Source of the DNA: Penium margaritaceum
Lineage: Eukaryota; Streptophyta; Zygnematophyceae; Desmidiales; Peniaceae
Assembly (NCBI GenBank): GCA_023375785.1
Contig: SZWC01000092.1
Location: 26,477 to 87,566 of the forward strand
Length of the DNA: 61,090 nucleotides
Reading direction: 5' to 3'
Made by a program: the position numbers and the translations under genes. Positions 10,008 through 21,905 of the stretch are shown piece by piece; position 1 is the first letter of the stretch, and every line of letters starts with the position of its first letter. The notes under the pieces are model-generated. The model saw only the letters and a list, made by a program, of their open reading frames with translations, did not search any database and was not told the origin of the DNA.

Positions 10008-11510
10008 CAACATGAACGTCGCCAAGGAGGTGCGCGACTTCCTCTTCATGGCGAAGTCTCACTTATCGCAGAAGGAGAAGACGTATCTTGCCTGGTACAA
10101 GGAATCTGGTGTACCAAGAGCCTGACGCACCACAAGGAATGGTTTACGCAGCTGCTCTCCATTCCTCCCCGTTTGATTGCTTTGGGTGATGATCGGGTGG
10201 TGTATGCTGAGGGGATTGGGATTGTGGAGATGTGGTTGGAGACCCAGCGTGGCATTGAAGTGGGAGTATTCCATGGCGTGCTGTATGTGCCTTATGTTGC
10301 GTTCAACCTTCTCTTAGTGTCCTCTCTCACCAACACAGGACTACGCATCGTCTTTGACAATGACTATGGCTATATCCTTGACAAGGAAACAAGGGAGGAG
10401 TTGGCCACGTCGGTGAAAGAAGGTGATATGTACCGCCTGCAGGGGGCGACCAAGATCCCGCGCGAGCGGAGCCTTGGAGAAGTGGTGCAGGCCATTGATG
10501 GCAAAATCTCGCATGTACGCTACGGCCACATCGGCATGGGCGACTTACAGCAACTTCAAACGAAGCAGATGGTGCGTGACTTGCCCACCATCTCTAACTT
10601 TGAGCAGCAGTTGTGCATCGGCTGTATGAGGGGAAGCAGCATCGCGAGGCAATCTCTGGAACAGGAGAGCGCGTGAAAGAGGTGCTGGAGCTGGTCCACT
10701 CAGACTTGTATGGCCCGATGCAGACCCAGAGCTTTGGAGGCTCTAAGTACTTTCTCACCTTCATTGATGATTTCAGCCGTTACACTGCTGTGTACTTCCT
10801 TTCCTCCAAGGACCAATGCTTTGACAGGTTCAAGGAGTTCAAGGCCATGGTGGAGAACTAGGCGGGGAAGAAAATAAAGGTGATGCGCAGCGATTGTGGT
10901 GGAGAGTACCTGAGCAAGGAGTTCCAAGACTACCTCGCAGCAGCACGCATCAAGGCGCAGCGCACCGCGCCATACTCGTTGCAGCAGAACGGCGTACTAG
11001 AACGCGCAAACCGCACCATCGTTGAGTCGTCGCGCTCCATGCTGCACGTGGCTCGGCTCACCTACGACTTTTAGGCGGAAACATTAAGCACTGTGGTGTA
11101 CATCCAGAATCGCATTCGAACCAAGTCACTGGAGCAGATGACGCTGTACGAGGCGTTGTACGGCAAGAAGCCAAACGTGGATCATCTTTGCGTATTCGGC
11201 AGCTTGGCGCACATGCACGTACCAAAGAAGAAACGGCAAAAGTGACACGCGAAGAGCGCGCAGATGTTGATGATTGGCTACGACGTGGCAAGCAAAGCGA
11301 TCGTCTCTACGAGAGGGATACACGCCACGTCATCATCTCAAGGGATGTCGTCTTCAACGAGAGCAATGTCATCGGCACCAACATTGTCTGTGAAGAGGCA
11401 GTAGAAGCAGCAGCTGACGAGGTAGTAGGAGCAGATATCTTTCATGACCCAGTCTCTCCTGATCCTTCCTCCATTGTGATAGTGGGAGAACCAGTCTAAT
11501 CTCCCATGTC
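10008..11510 (+). pseudogene. F1-b protease and integrase, broken
   Basis: Starts FGNMNVAKEV. Protease DSG is Glu-Ser-Gly, followed by a one-base loss. Pre-integrase and core follow: VHSDLYGPM (first Asp) at 10685-10715, RSDCGGEY (second Asp) near 10900, GVLERANRT with catalytic Glu kept near 11000. Breaks: a frameshift near 10620, TAG for CAG at 10859-10861, TAG for TGG at 11072-11074, TGA for TGG in QKWDAKSA near 11243, and a TAA in GEPVYSPMS. Confidence 0.9.
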
Positions 11511-13231
11511 TGTACAGCAGATACAGCGGCCTCATCGGCAGAATTAGAGGAAGAAGATGCACCACCATCAACAGGAGCAGTTGTGCTGGCAGCAGGGCGC
11601 CAGCCACCTGCTAACGCTCCAGTAGCAGTTCAAAGGTACCCTCTCAGGGTGCGCTATAAGCCTGGTGAGCTCGAGCATTTCTGGATGCTCCAGAAACCAG
11701 ACGAGATGAACGTCACAGTTGCAGCAGACTCTGATGAGCCGACGTCGTACAAGGAGGCCATGGGTGCACCAGATGCTGCAGATTGGGCGCAAGCTGTGAA
11801 GCAGGAGATACAGTCGTAGCTTGACAACGGTACGTGGGAGCTGACTGAGCGTCCACCTGGACGTAAGGTGATCAAGTGCAAATGGGTGTTCAAGAAGAAG
11901 CGGGGAGCAGATGGCAACCTGGGAAAGTACAAGGCAAGGCTGGTCGCCAAGGGCTACTCGTAGCAGGAAGGCATTCCCTACACAGAACCTTTGCCCTTAT
12001 TGCAAAGTTTGCCTGTGTGCATACGCTCCTTTCCTATGCAGCAGTAGAGGACTTTGAGGTCCACCAGATGGACGTTAAGACGGCGTTCCTAAACGATGAT
12101 CTGGAGGAGGAGATTCACATGGAGCAACCGGAGAGGTTCGTCATGGATGGCCAGGAGCACCTGGTTTGCAAGCAACAAAAGTTGTTGTATGGCCTAAAGC
12201 AAGCGTTGCGTGCTTGGAACCAGATGTTGGATGCGGCGTTGCAGTGCATGGGGTATGAGCGTAGTGGGTTTGACTGTAGCGTTTATCGCTGGCACCATGG
12301 TCATGACGTGGTCATCATCATTGTCTATGTGGATGACATGCTCCTCCTTTCCAGCGGCAAATCTGCACCGCAGGAGTTCAAGGAAGCCATGCAGGAGCGC
12401 TTCTAGATGTCTGATCTCAGGGAGGCATCATACTTCCTTGGTATCCCGATCACGCATGACAGCAAATCACGCTCTCTCTCACTACAACAGAGCTGCTACA
12501 TCAAGGATGTCTTTCAACGTTTCGGCATGGCAGAGGCAAAACCCATCGGCACGCCGCTGGAGACGCGGCAGTACCTTGTGAGCTACAATAGAGAAGCAAA
12601 TGGAGTTGAGCGGCAGAAGTACCAAAGCGCCGTCGGCAGCCTCATGTACCTGATGGTGGCAACCAGGCCCGACCTCGCACAAGCTGTTAGCGCAGTGAGC
12701 TAGCATATGGCCAGTCCCAGACCTGAGCACCACAAGGTAGTGAACCGGATCTTCCGCTACCTTGCCGGAACCATCAACATCGACATCACCTACAACGGCA
12801 ACGACAACAACATCATCGGCTACACAGACGCAGATTGGGCTTCAAACCCTGAGGACCGTAAGTCCATCTCTGGACATGTGTTCCTCATGAATGGTGGGGC
12901 CATCAGCTGGTGCAGCAAGCGGCAGGTGGTCGTGGCCACCTGAAGCACAGAAGCTGAGTACGTCTCTCTCAGCTTTGGAGCCAAGGAAGCAGTTTGGCTT
13001 CAGCGTCTCATGGCAAAGATTAGTGGGAGTGCAGCAATTCTAATTCTCGTGTGCGTCGACAACCAGAGCGCAATCGCACTCACCAAGAACCCTTAGCACC
13101 ATGCACGCACCAAACACATTGACATCGCTTCATCGGGCACATGGTGTAGGAGAATGCTATCAAGTTGGAGTTTACTCCAACCATCAAGCAGGTCGCTCAT
13201 TTTTACACCAAGCTAGTGACCTGTGAGTAGC
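11511..13231 (+). pseudogene. F1-b RT and RNase H, broken
   Basis: RT from KVIKCKWVFKKK (near 11870) with catalytic YVDD at 12326-12337 intact; RNase H with GYTDADWASNPEDRKS and NGGAISWCSKRQVVVAT. TAG replaces CAG at 11817-11819 (IQSQ), 11961-11963 (YSQQ), 12404-12406 (ERFQ) and 12701-12703 (VSQH). A one-base loss lies near 11985. A TCA-to-TGA change breaks VATSSTEAEY, and GAG-to-TAG breaks AKNPEHH. Confidence 0.92.
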
Positions 13232-13278
13232 AACAGTTTTGCATGAAGGCATGTGGACTCAGCCCACTCTGACTGCGC

Positions 13279-13291
13279 AAAAGTGGGTGAT
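13279..13291 (+). promoter_or_regulatory. F1-b polypurine tract
   Basis: AAAAGTGGGTGAT directly before the 3' LTR; sister copies read AAAGTGGGAGAT. This is the expected primer for plus-strand DNA synthesis. Confidence 0.8.
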
Positions 13292-14030
13292 TGTTGGAAA
13301 AGGAGCCATCTGGCTCAGTTTTAAGGTCCACATGAGCAAGTTCCAGGGAAGTACCTGATGCCTACTCCGATTGATGATCCGAGTTCTACAGTGGAAAGAT
13401 CAGGTGGCAAAATGTCTATGGTCCAAGTTTGAGGCCGATCGAATGGTCGGATTGGGAGATATGAACTTTCAAAGTTTTCGGGGTCCTCGACCGCCGATAT
13501 CTAGGTGAGCATGGGCGATGGCTTCATGCCTTCGTCTAAGAAAAGAAAAGGGCAAGAAGTCCAGGGTCAACACCTGATGGGATAAACATCCAAAAAGGTC
13601 CTTGGTCTTAGGATTGCCTTGTCAGAGTGTGCTGACTAGGATAAGGGTACCTTTCCTTACTTTCTCGGTGAGGTAAGATCCCTGTGTACTAGCCATGGAC
13701 ACATGGCGATTCTCCATGGGATTGTGGGTTATGTGACCACTAGGAGTGTGCCATGAGAGCATTTTCTAGTTCTCTAGGTCGTGTGAGAGTGGTCAGCCTG
13801 ATTGCTAGGGTGATTTCCCCCCTTGTGTGAGATTATGGACTCTAGTTTATGAGCCTTTTCCTCCATGGCTAAGTGGTGTGGCTTGTGAGAGAGCTGATTT
13901 GCCCAAGCTCTAGCTCTATATGTACTCCATCATTTTGAGTGATTCAAGAACCATTCTTCAGCACAAGTGATGCCCTTCCTGTCCCACATGCTTGCTGCTC
14001 CAAGGCTCCCTCTCTCCTCCAGATCCAACA
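13292..14030 (+). repeat. F1-b 3' LTR (739 bp)
   Basis: TGTTGGAAAAGGAGCC start, AGATCCAACA end. F2-a gag sequence resumes immediately after it. Confidence 0.93.
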
Positions 14031-14658
14031 AGAAGTCCTCCAAACTGTAACAGGAAGTCTGGAATCAACTCTCCTTTGCTCATCCTCATCGAAATAAACT
14101 TTTAAAGGATGAAGAGGCAATTTTTTAGAGCCGTTGATTGGTGTACATGTGCAAGCTTCTCATAAGCCTTTGCTGCATGTGTGATACCTTGGAGGTGGAC
14201 ATGTTGTGACTCATGTACTGATGTCACAAGAATCGCAAGCGCCACATCATTTTTGACACTCCGCGCTTCATATCTAGGGTCTGTTTTTTGGAGGTTCAAC
14301 CTCTCCTCCAAAGAAAATCTNGATGAAGAGGAAATTTTTTAGAGCCGTTGATTGGTGTACATGTGCAAGCTTCTCATAAGCCTTTGCTGCATGTGTGATA
14401 CCTTGGAGGTGGACATGTTGTGACTCATGTACTGATGTCACAAGAATCGCAAGCGCCACATCATTTTTGACACTCCGCGCTTCATATCTAGGGTCTGTTT
14501 TTTGGAGGTTCAACCTCTCCTCCAAAGAAAATCTTCAAGTAGCCGCGCACCCTCATGACAATCTCAAAGTGCCATCTCCACAAGGGATGACCAAAACCTG
14601 TGAACTTTGACATCCCACCATTGCCTTGCTTGAGAGTGATCGCCGTGGGTGTCGTCAT
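14031..14658 (-). pseudogene. F2-a gag N-terminal part
   Basis: ATG at 14658 opens MTTPTAITLKQGNGGMSKF and continues WRWHFEIVMRVRGYLK; after a frame change comes EERLNLQKTDPRYEARSVKN and HAAKAYEKLAHVH, typical of copia gag (A..AYE.L in place of TAKEAWD). It is the 5' half of the gag whose knuckle is at about 8400 beyond F1-b. It contains a false-looking 213 bp duplication around an N at 14321. Confidence 0.8.
14108..14534. repeat. 213 bp direct duplicate around single N (14321)
   Basis: 14108-14320 and 14322-14534 are near identical (one base difference seen, GGCAATT against GGAAATT) and are separated only by N. The best reading is two overlapping contig ends placed side by side rather than merged. 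The two tandem gag ORFs here are then one. Confidence 0.8.
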
Positions 14659-14910
14659 ACTCCTTCTGTACTTCTCTACTTCATTGAGGTCGATGTAGGC
14701 TGATATACGCTGTTGTCTGCTTTCGGTTATTAAAATGCAGATCTGTCGCTTACTCCTTAGCCGTTGATCACCTGCAAAGAGAGAAGAACGTACACTAGCG
14801 AACCCAGGGTTGTGCCTGCAAGGGCAGGGCTTATCCTGGATAGGGTCCTAGTATCAAACGTCTAAGGGCAGACAGACAAGCCATGCACTGCTTGGTTGGA
14901 GCACGTCCCC
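14659..14910 (-). other. F2-a leader, interrupted by F1-c
   Basis: Noncoding, upstream of F2-a gag. It contains GCATGGCTTGTCTGTCTG-like sequence and, at 14880-14910, a motif (CATGCACTGC...GGAGCACGTCCCC on the plus strand) that resembles a motif in the F2 3' untranslated region (51255-51292). F1-c is inserted at 14911. Confidence 0.55.
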
Positions 14911-15647
14911 TGTTGGATCTGGAGAAGAGAGGGAGCCTTGGAGGAGCGAGCATGTGTGATTGGAAGGGCATCACTTGTGCTGAAGAATGGTTGTTTAATT
15001 ACTCAAAATGATGAAGTACATATAGAGCTAGAGCTTGGGCAAGTCAGCACTCTCACAAGCCACACCACTTAGCCATGGAGGCTAAGGCTCACACACGAGA
15101 GTCCATAATCTCACACAAGGGTGGAAATCAGCCTAGCAATCAGGCTGACCACTCACACACGACCTAGAGAGCTAGAAAATGCTCTCATGGCACACTCCTA
15201 GTGGTCACATAACCCACAATCCCATGGAGAATCGCCATGTGTCCATGGCTAGCACACAAGGATCTCACCTCACCTAAAAAGTAAGGAAAGGTACCTTTAT
15301 CCTAGTCAGCACACTCTGACAATGCAATCCTAAGACCAAAGGCCTTTTTGGATATTTCTCCCATGAGGTCTTGACCATGGACCTCTTGCCTTTTTCTTTT
15401 CTCAAGCTAAGGCATGGAGCCATCGCCCATGGTCACCAGGATATCGGGAGTCGATGACCCCGAAAACTTTGAAAAATTCATTTCTCCCAATCCGACTCTT
15501 GGATCGACCTCAAACTTGGACCTTAGACATTTTGCCACCTGATCTTTCTAATGAAGAAGTCGGATTGACGATCAGAGTATGCATCTGGTGCTTTCCTGGA
15601 ACATGCTCCTGTGGACCCGGAACTAAGCCCGTGGCTCTTTTCCAACA
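14911..15647 (-). repeat. F1-c 3' LTR (737 bp)
   Basis: TGTTGGATCTGGAG at the left and TTTTCCAACA at the right in plus-strand reading; followed by the reversed polypurine tract ATCTCCCACTTT (15648-15659). Confidence 0.92.
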
Positions 15648-15659
15648 ATCTCCCACTTT

Positions 15660-17357
15660 GCCGCAGTCAGAGTGGGCTGAGTCCACATGCCTTCATGCAA
15701 AACTGCTACTTCTCACAGGTCACTGGCTTGGTGCGGAAATCAGCAACCTGCTTACTGGTTGGAGTGAACTCCAACTTGATAGCACCCTCTTGCACCATAT
15801 GCCTGATGAAGTGATATGCGATGTCAATGTGCTTGGTGCGTGCATGGTGCTCAAGATTCTTGGCAAGTGCAATTGTGCTCTGGTTGTCGATGCGCACAAG
15901 AACTGGAACTGCTACACTCCCACTCATCTTTGCCATGAGACGCTGAAGCCAAACTGCTTCCTTGGCTGTGAAGCTAAGAGAGACGTACTGAGCTTCCGTG
16001 CTTGAGGTGGCCACGACCAAATGCCGCTTGCTGCACCAGCTGATGACCCCACCATTCATGAGGAACACATGTCTTAAGATGGACTTACGATCCTCAAGGT
16101 TTGAAGCCCAATCTGCATCTATGTAGCCGATGATGCTGTTGTCGTTGCCGTTCTAGGTGATGCCGATGTTGATGGTTCTAGCAAGGTAGCGGAAGATCCG
16201 CTTCAATGCCTTCTAGTGCTCAAGTTTGCCATGTGCTGGCTCACAGCGCTAACAGCCTGTGCGAGGTCTGGCCTAGTTGCCACCATCTGGTACATGAGGC
16301 TGCCGATGGCGCTTTGGTGCTTCTGCCGCTCAACTGCATTTACTTCTCCATTGAAGCTCACGATGTACTACCGCGTCTCCAGTGGCGTGCCAATGGGTTT
16401 TGCCTCTACCATGCCAAACCGCTACAAAACATCCTTGATATAGCGGCTCTGCTATAGCGAGAGAGAGCGTGATTTGCGGTCACGCGTGATCTAGATACCG
16501 AGGAAGAATGATGCATCCCCGAGATCAGACATCTGGAAGTGCTCATGCATGGCTTCTTGGAACTCCTGCAGTGCATACATGCCGTTGGAAAGGAGGAGCA
16601 TTTCATCCACATAGACAATGCTGATGAGCACCTCATGACCATGCTGCTAGCGATAGACGCTATAGTCACGCTCATTACGCTCAAATCCCATGCACTACAA
16701 CGCCGCATCCAACTTTTGGTTCCAAGCACGCGACGCTTGCTTGAGGCCGTAAAGTGACTTTTGCAGCTTGCAAACCACGAACTCCTGGCCATCCATGACG
16801 AACCCCTCCGGCTGCTTCATGTAGATCTCCTTCTCCAAGTCACCATTCAAGAATACTGTCTTAACATCCATGTGGTGAACCTCGAAGTCCTCAGCTGCTG
16901 CATAAGAGAGGAGCGTACGCATAAAGGCAAACTTTACAACAGGGACAAAAATTTCTATGTAGTCGATGCCCTCCTGCTGCGAGTAGCCCTTGGGATCCAG
17001 CCTCGCCTTGTACTTTTCCAGGTTACCATCTGCTCCCTGCTTCTTCTTGAACACTCACTTGCACTTGATCACCTTACGTCCAGGTGGACGCTTAGTCAGC
17101 TCCCATGTGCCGTTGTCCAGCTGCGAGTGTATCTCTTGCTGCACGGCTTGCTTCCAATCTGCTACATCCCGTGCAGCCATGGCCTCCTTGTATAACATTG
17201 GCTCATCTGAATCTGCTGCAACTGCGACCTTCATCTGTTCTGGTTTCTGCACCATCCAGAAATGGCCGCGCTCACTAGGCTTGTAATGCACCCTAAGAGG
17301 GTACGTGCGACCTGGTGTTAGAGCGTTAGCGGGCGGCTGGTGCGGTGCTGCTGGCAC
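15660..17357 (-). pseudogene. F1-c RNase H, RT and linker, broken
   Basis: RNase H open at 15706-16068 (FLMNGGVISWCSKRH, HIDIAYHFIRHMV). RT at 16406-17054 (FKKKQGADGN, MDVKTVFLNGDLEKE, YGLKQASRAWNQK). The catalytic motif reads YVDE (16602-16613), a loss of the second Asp. The linker and RT start at 17055-17357 keep an intact CAG in IQSQLDNGT-like sequence. Several stops divide the frame. Confidence 0.9.
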
Positions 17358-18930
17358 AACTGCTGCTGCTGTTCATGCTACATCTCCCTGCTCTGCTTAC
17401 GCCAATGAGGCTGTTGTATCTACTGCATCAGACATGGGAGAGTAGAGTGATTCTTCCACTATCACAGTAGAGGAAGGATTGGGAGAGACTGGGTCAGGAA
17501 GGATTTCTCCTCCCACTATCTTGGCAGCTGCTGGTTCTGTTGCCCCTTAACAGACAATGTTGGTGCCGATGACGTTGCTCTTATTGAAGATGACATCCCT
17601 TGAGATGATGAAGTGGCTTGTATATCTCTCGTAGAGGCGATAGGCCTTGCTTGCCACGTCGTAGCCAATCATCTGCATCTGCGCACTCTTTGCGTCCCAT
17701 TTCTGTTGCTTTTCCTTGGGCACGTCATGTGCGCCAGGCTGCCAAATACTGGGAGATGACCCACGCTCGGTTTCTTGCCAAACCACACCTCGTACGGCAT
17801 CATTTGCTCCAGCGCCTTAGTTGGACTGCAGTTCTTGATGTAGACCGCAGTGCTCACGGCTTCAGTCCAGAAGTTGTAGGTCAGCCGAGCCGCGTGTAGA
17901 ATGGAGCGCGCTGACTCCACAATGGTACAGGTTGGCGCGTTCTGCTACACCGTTCTGCTGCGGCGAGTACGGCGCGGTACGCTGCACCTTGGTGCCAGCT
18001 GCTGCGAGGTAGTCTTGGAACTCCTTGCTTAGGTACTCTCAACCGCGATCGTTGCGCACCGCCTTGATCTTCTTGCCATTCTGGTTCTCCACCATTGCCT
18101 TGAACTCCTTGAAGCTGTCAATGCAGTGGTCCTTCGAAGGAAGGAAGTACACAGCAGTGTAACGGCTGAAATCATCAATGAAGGTCAGGAAATACCTAGA
18201 GCCTCCAAAGCTCTGGGTCTGCATCGGTCCGCACAAGTCCGTGTGGACCAGCTCTAACACTTCCTTCGTATGCTCCCTTGCTCCAGAGAACGCCTCCCGG
18301 TGCTGCTTCCCCTCTAAATAGCCGATGCACAACTGCTGCTCAAAGTTAGAGATGGTAGGCAGGTCACGCACCATCTGCTTTGCTTGAAGCTGCTGCAAGG
18401 CGCGCATGCCGATGTGGCTGTAGCGCGCATGCCAGATCTTGCCATTTGTTGCATGCACCACTGCTGCAAGACTCTGCTCACGCGGGATCTTGGTCGCCCC
18501 CAGCAGGCGGTACATGTCGCCCTCCTTCACTGACCTGGCCAACTCCTCTCCTGTATCCTTGTTGAGGATGTAGACATAGTCATCATCAAAGACGATGTGC
18601 AGTCCTGTATTTGTATGAGAGGAGACTGAGAGGAGGTTGAATACAGCATCAGGTACATACAACACGCCATGGAACTCTCCCACTTCAATGCCACATGGGG
18701 TCTCCAACCACATCTCCACAATCCCAATCCCCTCAGCATACACCACCCGCTCATCACCCATAGCGATAGGACAGGGAGGGATGGACAGCAGCTGTGTAAA
18801 CCACTCCTTGTGATGTATGAGGCTCTTGGTACATCCTGAGTCCTTGCACCAAGCGAGATCTGCCTTTTCCACCTGTGCCATGTCAGACGGTCGCGCACCT
18901 CCTTAACCACATTCATGTTGCCAAAGTGGC
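17358..18930 (-). pseudogene. F1-c integrase and protease, broken
   Basis: 280 codons open at 18039-18881: DSG protease (KDSGCTKS), WHARYSHIG, then CIGY where CIGC is expected (zinc ligand lost), VHTDLCGPM (first Asp), RNDRG (second Asp) followed by TGA. The third acid is kept (AERAN near 17940). The C-terminal part is at 17547-17920 in shifted frames. Non-functional. Confidence 0.9.
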
Positions 18931-19882
18931 ACACACCATAGTGGTTTTACTGTTGCTGTTGTTGCTGACGCTCTTGTAACTGCTGCTGCTGCTGTTGCTT
19001 TTGCTGCTGTTGATGCGATGATTCCTACTGCTACTGCTCCTTGTGGTCCCTCTTGAGCTTGAAATACTCCTTTTTGTAGTGTCCCTCTTTCTGGCAGTAG
19101 TGGCATTTGCCTTTCTTTCTGCCTTTCTCCTGCCCAGACTGCTGCTGCTGCTACTGGTTGCGTGAGCTCGTGGCCACAAAAGCTACTTCACTACTGCCGC
19201 CGCCATTGCGCATTGCTGCATTGTGACGCAATTCCACCTGCACCAGGTGTGTGCATATGAAGTCGAGGTCGCGAGTTGGCTGGCACTCCAGCGTCTCTCG
19301 CACCGTATCGTAGCTGGTTGGGAGTCCCCGCAGCAAGAGGAGGATGAAGCACGTCTCTTCCACAGGGTTGCCGGCCACTCTAAGCTGCTTCGCCAGCTCC
19401 TTTGCCGTGTCCAGATACGCCTCCATCCCTTCATCACCCTACATTCTGAGTGCCATCATTGTTTCCTCCAAAAACATGAGGAATGTAGGATCCTTGCTCT
19501 CATACTTCTTGCACAACGTGTCCCACCCCTCCTTTGCAGTAGCCTTGTCACTCACGTACTGAAGATGCGGGTTGGAGATGGTGTTGACAAGCAGTCTGTA
19601 GGCGTGCCTGTCCTTCTTCTTCCACTCCTTATAGGCCGCTGGTACAACTGCAGAATAACCCGCATCTGTTACAACGTTTTGCGGAGTCTTCCCCGCCACC
19701 ACCTGCGCTGTGGTGATGCCTTTTGCCTCCGGAACAGGAGCCGGCTCGTCGCCGCTCACCACTTCCCACAAGCCCCTCTCCTCCAAAAGGAGGCGGGTAC
19801 GGATCTTCCAAAACGTGAAGTTGGCGCGTCCCTCTTGCCTCTCCAAAGGCTAAGCTACTGTTACAATGCCAGCTGATGCCAT
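18931..19882 (-). pseudogene. F1-c gag and Gln-rich linker, broken
   Basis: ATG at 19882. A TAG follows soon after (…TVA*PLE). 19439-19846 encodes GRANFTFWKIRTRLLLEERG to the MALRM motif, where TAG replaces CAG; 19151-19426 carries MEAYLDTAKELAKQL. A knuckle (CHYCQKEGHYKKEY-like) lies near 19070-19110 with its last ligand altered. The glutamine linker at 18945-19040 is interrupted by stops. Confidence 0.87.
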
Positions 19883-20864
19883 TTTGAGCCGTGGTGATGC
19901 TCTGCGCTGCACTGGGTGGCGGCGCTACCCCTGCTTCTGCTAATGCTTCTGCCAAAAATCTGTCTGACAGAAAATGGACTGTAGTTTCCAGCAGACTGGG
20001 AATTTGGATAAAAAGAGCCCACCACTGGAAAATGCAGCTCAAAACCTTTGAGATCGACCCATAAAACAAGGTCATCAACAGGGGAGTTTGAAAGATATGC
20101 CCTCTTGAAAACAGGGTATGCTTCTGCTCCTACTCCAACTCAGACCAGCCAGCTTGTAAACGGCGTTTCTCCCAAACAAATCAATGGAATGCAAATATTT
20201 TTGCACCAATGGAAAGCTTAGGAAAAATACTACAATTCGCATGTGCCACTTTTTTAAATTTGACAAAGAAACGAGAGAGTTATGGTCATCACAAGACGAC
20301 AATCTTACTCATAGAGAAGAGTGTAGCCCTAGCTGACCTCGTTTTGAGCAGAACTCTCAATCCGAATGTTGGATCTTCGCGATTTTGGGCTCGTTGGAAA
20401 GCTTGTCTNATAAAACAAGGTCATCAACAGGGGAGTTTGAAAGATATGCCCTCTTGAAAACAGGGTATGCTTCTGCTCCTACTCCAACTCAGACCAGCCA
20501 GCTTGTAAACGGCGTTTCTCCCAAACAAATCAATGGAATGCAAATATTTTTGCACCAATGGAAAGCTTAGGAAAAATACTACAATTCGCATGTGCCACTT
20601 TTTTAAATTTGACAAAGAAACGAGAGAGTTATGGTCATCACAAGACGACAATCTTACTCATAGAGAAGACTGTAGCCCTAGCTGACCTCGTTTTGAGCAG
20701 AACTCTCAATCCGAATGTTGGATCTTCGCGATTTTGGGCTTGTTGGAAAGCTTGTCTTTTGAATGTTAAAATCCGGTGGTTGATCATCAAATCTTGTTAA
20801 GGTTTCATCCCAACCGGTCACTCTCAAAGGGACGGCTTGTGCTGGCTGAAAGTGGCAAAACTTG
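19883..20864 (-). other. F1-c leader, containing a 348 bp duplicate
   Basis: Family 1 leader sequence, longer than in sister copies only because 20061-20408 and 20410-20757 repeat. No gene seen. Confidence 0.75.
20061..20757. repeat. 348 bp direct duplicate around single N (20409)
   Basis: 20061-20408 and 20410-20757 are near identical (differences seen at GAAGAGTG/GAAGACTG and GGGCTCG/GGGCTTG) with N between. Other family 1 leaders have one copy. Probable unmerged contig overlap. Confidence 0.8.
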
Positions 20865-20876
20865 GCTCTGATACAA
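20865..20876 (-). promoter_or_regulatory. F1-c primer-binding site
   Basis: Minus-strand reading TTGTATCAGAGC; one base differs from TGGTATCAGAGC. Two bases from the LTR start at 20879. Confidence 0.85.
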
Positions 20877-20878
20877 AA

Positions 20879-21207
20879 TGTTAGATCGGGAGAAGAGAGG
20901 GAGCCTTGGAGCAGCAAGCATGTGTGATCGCAAAGGCATCACTTGTGCTGAAGAATGGTTGTTCAATCACTCACAATGATGGAGTACATATAGAGCTAAA
21001 GCTTGGGCAAGTCAGCCCTCTCACAAGCCACACCACTTAGCCATGGAGGCTAAGGCTCACACACTAGAGTCCATAATCTCACACATGGGAGGAAATTAGC
21101 CTAGCAATTAGCCTGACCACTCACACACGACCTAGAGAGCTAGAAAATGCTCTCATGGCACACCCCTAGTACTCACATAACCCACAATCCCATGGAGAAT
21201 CACCATT
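20879..21207 (-). repeat. F1-c 5' LTR, truncated (329 bp)
   Basis: Starts TGTTAGATCGGG (TGTTGGATCTGG in sisters) and is regular up to CATGGAGAATCACCAT, where it turns into RT coding sequence. Junction microhomology is TCACCAT-like (LTR: TCGCCAT; RT: TCACCAT). Confidence 0.88.
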
Positions 21208-21905
21208 CAAGAATGCCGTCTTGACATCCATGTGGTGAATTTTGAAGTCCTTAGCTGCTACATAAGAAAGGATCGTGCGCATAGTTGCAGACTTTGCAAC
21301 AGGAGCAAATGTTTGAGTGTAGTTGATGCCTTCTTGCTGCAAGTAGTCCTTGGCGACGACCCTTGCCTTGTACTTTTTGAGGTTGCCATCTGCGCCCGTC
21401 TTCTTCTACAAGACCCACTTGCACTCAAATACCTTGCATCCAGGTGGACGCTCAGTCAGTTCCTACATAGCATTGTCAAGCTGCGACTGTATCTCTTGTT
21501 GTACAGTTTGTGCCAAATCTGCTGCATGTGGTGCAGCCATGGCCTCCTTGTACGACGTCGGCTCATCAGAGTCTGCTGCAACTGCAACCTTCATCTGGTC
21601 TGGTTTTTGGAGCATCCAGAAATGCCTGCGCTCACAAGGCTTGTAGTGTACCCTGAGAGGATACCAGCGACCTGGTACCAGGGCGTTAGCAGGCAGTTGG
21701 CGCGGTGTTGCAGGTACAACTGCTCCTGCTGATGGTGATGCATCTTCTTCCTCTACTTCTGCCGATGAGGCCGTTGTATCTGCTGCATCAGACATGGGAG
21801 AGTAGAGTGGTTCTCCCACTGTCACAATAAAGGAAGGTTCAGGAGAGACTGGGTCAAGGAGAATGTCTCTTCCCATTGCTTTATGAGAATTTGGTTCTAC
21901 TGCCT
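21208..21905 (-). pseudogene. Family 1 RT/linker fragment
   Basis: Minus-strand RT N-terminus and integrase-RT linker (ADSDEPTSYKEAMAAPHAADL, EEIQSQLDN-like, VGEPLYSPMSDAADTTASS), without LTR or other domains. It is joined to a cut LTR on one side and a family 2 LTR fragment on the other. Product of rearrangement, not an independent gene. Confidence 0.85.

Larger units (their letters stand above)
8757..14030 (+). mobile_element. F1-b: family 1 element with both LTRs, internally deleted
   Basis: Both LTRs, primer-binding site, polypurine tract and pol are present, but most of the leader and the first ~170 codons of gag are deleted. It is inserted in F2-a gag, opposite in orientation. Flanking 5-mers are AGACG (8752-8756) and AGAAG (14031-14035), a target duplication with one mismatch. 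F1-e at 27313 has the same insertion site, orientation and internal deletion. Confidence 0.92.
14911..21207 (-). mobile_element. F1-c: family 1 element, 5' LTR truncated
   Basis: 3' LTR, pol, gag, leader, primer-binding site and the first 329 bases (plus-strand reading) of the 5' LTR. The 5' LTR is cut at about 21207 and fused to an RT fragment of another family 1 copy. Inserted in the F2-a leader. Confidence 0.9.

Noticed and set aside
14102..14525. Two tandem gag-like genes
   Set aside because: Same ORF twice because of the N-joined duplicate.
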